NCBI GenBank assembly: GCA_902626505.1
Contig: CACOFQ010000008.1
Span: 1-51,347, forward strand
DNA: 51,347 nucleotides
Reading direction: 5' to 3'
Source of the DNA: an uncultured Marinoscillum sp.
Lineage (GTDB): Bacteria > Bacteroidota > Bacteroidia > Cytophagales > MED-G16
Part shown: positions 49,826 to 51,347 of the stretch, piece by piece
Numbering within the stretch: the stretch's first letter is position 1
Layout: each line of letters opens with the position of its first letter
Translations under genes and position numbers: made by a program
Notes under the pieces: generated by a model
The model's database searches: none
What the model saw: only the letters and a program-made list of their open reading frames with translations
What the model was told of the DNA's origin: nothing

Positions 49826-51347
49826 CTAAAAACTCAATTTAAATGATAGATTAGGGACAATTCCTAAATATTTTTTTACCTGTCTTTCGTAAGGAACATA
49901 ATCAAATTGGTATTCATAGTACCACACATTTTGTCTGTTATATAAATTAAATATAGATAAACCAATATCACCCTTTGATTTATTAATGTTAAATACGTGA
50001 TGAACCGATACGTCAAGTCTATGATAATCTGGAAGAAGCGATCCATTTTTAGGCCCTACTCCTATGAACGTCAAACTTGATTCATCTAATAGAGATATGT
50101 TATACTTATATGATGGCTCTGTAAATGTCTGGCCAGATCCATAGATAAAGGAGGCAGAAAAATTCCAGCCATTAGTTTCATAATTATTAAAAATTTTAAT
50201 TTCATTTCTTTGAATTTGAGGAGCAGGAAAACTTACACCATCATTTAATAATGGATAGGTATTCTCAGCATCTGTAAATGTATATGATATCCATCCAGTG
50301 TAGTTATTAATCTTTTTTTGAATTAAAGTCTCAAACCCTTTAGCTATCCCACTACCATTGAAAAACAAATTATTTAAACCCGCACTTTGAAATCTTAGTG
50401 AGAATTCAGTAAGATTTGATATTTCCTTATAAAAAAACTCTGTATCAAATAACCACTTATCATTTTCGTATGCTAAGCCACCAATATAATGAATAGATTC
50501 TCCAACATTAACATCTACATCATCAGAAAGTAACCAGAAATCTCTAGATCTAGAAGTTACATTCTCACCAATAATCTGTTTAACAAATTGGAAGTGATGC
50601 CCGTAACCAACTTTAATTTTTAGATTTTTTAGAAAGGAATAATCTGCCTGAAATCTCGGTGAAAAATAATTTTTATCCGTTAAACCGTATCTATTAACCC
50701 TAATACCAATTTTTAAATTTAGATTTTTCACTGAGTTCAAATCATATGAAAGATATCCTGAATATAAATCTGAATTTTGTTTTGTGTTTAATATGGTGAG
50801 AGTGTCATCTCTGACAAAAAGATAGTCAACATCGGATTTTGTTAATTCAAATCCTAACTCGAATTTGTTATTTTTTCCAGACAAAATCTCGGCATCATAC
50901 CTAGCAGTAAAATCTTGAACAGTGTTATCTTGATCTAAAATTATATTAAGATTAAATATTGTAGAATCTAAATCTGGAATTCTAGCCTCAACAAAATATG
51001 AGTCATCTTGGTAATTATAATACTCCGAATAAGAAATATTTAGGGTATTATAAAATTTACTATTCCACTGACGAGACCACTTAAATGAATAACCACTATT
51101 TCCCCACTCAGATATTCTATCTAAATCTCCAAGAATTTCTATTTTGTCAATATCACCAAAGTTTGGATATTGATATCTTCTAGTATCACTTGATTCTTTT
51201 AAATTATCTTCTCCCCTATAAAAACTAAAGGTAAGTAAATCATTATTTGATGGTTTAAATGATAATTTTCCATTAAAATCATAGAAATTAAATTTTGGAA
51301 CCCATGGATCTAAATTTTCTATATCATCATCAGGATCAAACTGATTA
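49826..51347 (-). CDS. TonB-dependent receptor, C-terminal barrel part (runs off window end)
   Basis: The frame is open from the TAG at 49826 to the last base, giving ~507 residues of the outer-membrane barrel; plug and TonB box lie outside the window. Features include repeated aromatic strands (YNTLNISYSEYYNYQDDSYF), SPRFQADYSFLKNLKIKVGYGHH, YHRLDVSVHHVF and the C-terminal LSFKLSF with final Phe. The start given by an internal TTG at 50884 is not real; the frame continues upstream. It transports an unknown ligand together with the DUF4249 lipoprotein. Confidence 0.88.
   Translation of the reverse strand, partial: NQFDPDDDIENLDPWVPKFNFYDFNGKLSFKPSNNDLLTFSFYRGEDNLKESSDTRRYQYPNFGDIDKIEILGDLDRISEWGNSGYSFKWSRQWNSKFYNTLNISYSEYYNYQDDSYFVEARIPDLDSTIFNLNIILDQDNTVQDFTARYDAEILSGKNNKFELGFELTKSDVDYLFVRDDTLTILNTKQNSDLYSGYLSYDLNSVKNLNLKIGIRVNRYGLTDKNYFSPRFQADYSFLKNLKIKVGYGHHFQFVKQIIGENVTSRSRDFWLLSDDVDVNVGESIHYIGGLAYENDKWLFDTEFFYKEISNLTEFSLRFQSAGLNNLFFNGSGIAKGFETLIQKKINNYTGWISYTFTDAENTYPLLNDGVSFPAPQIQRNEIKIFNNYETNGWNFSASFIYGSGQTFTEPSYKYNISLLDESSLTFIGVGPKNGSLLPDYHRLDVSVHHVFNINKSKGDIGLSIFNLYNRQNVWYYEYQFDYVPYERQVKKYLGIVPNLSFKLSF

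Noticed and set aside
50884-50884. Start of the TonB receptor frame at an internal TTG.
   Set aside because: The frame stays open without stops to the window end and the upstream translation continues the barrel, so the gene is simply truncated by the window.

Overview
This window comes from a strongly AT-rich, gene-dense Bacteroidota genome, most likely a streamlined marine relative of the Flavobacteriales. Pointers are the TonB receptor/DUF4249 pair, PorT-like barrels, a Lacal_2735-type small protein, a DUF2805 (TIGR03643-type) protein, TPR and Y_Y_Y/regulator-propeller proteins, Bacteroidota-style TAnnTTTG promoter boxes and scarce Shine-Dalgarno sites. I see no rRNA, insertion sequence, phage, plasmid or CRISPR. 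No gene-free stretch exceeds 300 bases; the largest gaps are 20539-20750 (regulatory) and 36484-36688 (AT-rich, nothing recognised).

Layout. 1-10.8 kb: secreted peptidases (M20, S9, S10), an Asp-box propeller protein, PspC, an OM barrel, a metallo-beta-lactamase-fold protein and a hemolysin III-type membrane protein. 10.9-20.4 kb: housekeeping and catabolism, with a PD-(D/E)XK nuclease, an AlkA-type glycosylase, a two-subunit sodium/solute symporter, an M24 peptidase, a TIM-barrel isomerase with a Gfo/Idh/MocA oxidoreductase, a SUMF1-fold protein and a saccharopine dehydrogenase-like reductase. 20.4-23.2 kb: tRNA-Asn, then a stress block of Hsp20 (with upstream inverted repeats and a sigma54-like promoter) and HtrA, plus two very small genes.

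23.4-31.8 kb is the most interesting part, a dense signalling region: a TPR lipoprotein; a periplasmic propeller sensor fused across the membrane to a SpoIIE-type PP2C phosphatase; a GAF-PAS class III nucleotide cyclase; a STAS protein; an RsbW-type kinase; a three-helix membrane protein that resembles the Pycsar transmembrane effector (PycTM/DUF5706); and an HD-domain protein. I read it as a partner-switching circuit that may control a cyclic nucleotide, with a membrane effector and a possible phosphodiesterase next door. 32.8-36.5 kb holds five consecutive secreted proteins of about 230-255 residues that look like divergent members of a ferredoxin-like/dimeric alpha-beta barrel group, with no function I can name.

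36.7-41.6 kb: an ALDH7-type aldehyde dehydrogenase behind an M16 peptidase pair (one active, one lacking the zinc motif). 41.7-43.6 kb: small conserved genes packed with overlaps. 43.6-48.6 kb: a five-gene envelope operon spanning periplasm (LolA-like), inner membrane (two FtsX-like permeases plus ATPase) and outer membrane (barrel). 48.6-51.3 kb: a DoxX-like protein, a DUF4249 lipoprotein and a TonB-dependent receptor cut by the window end. Convergent genes repeatedly share a 4-base TTA(A/G) in which both stop codons overlap, a sign of strong compaction.
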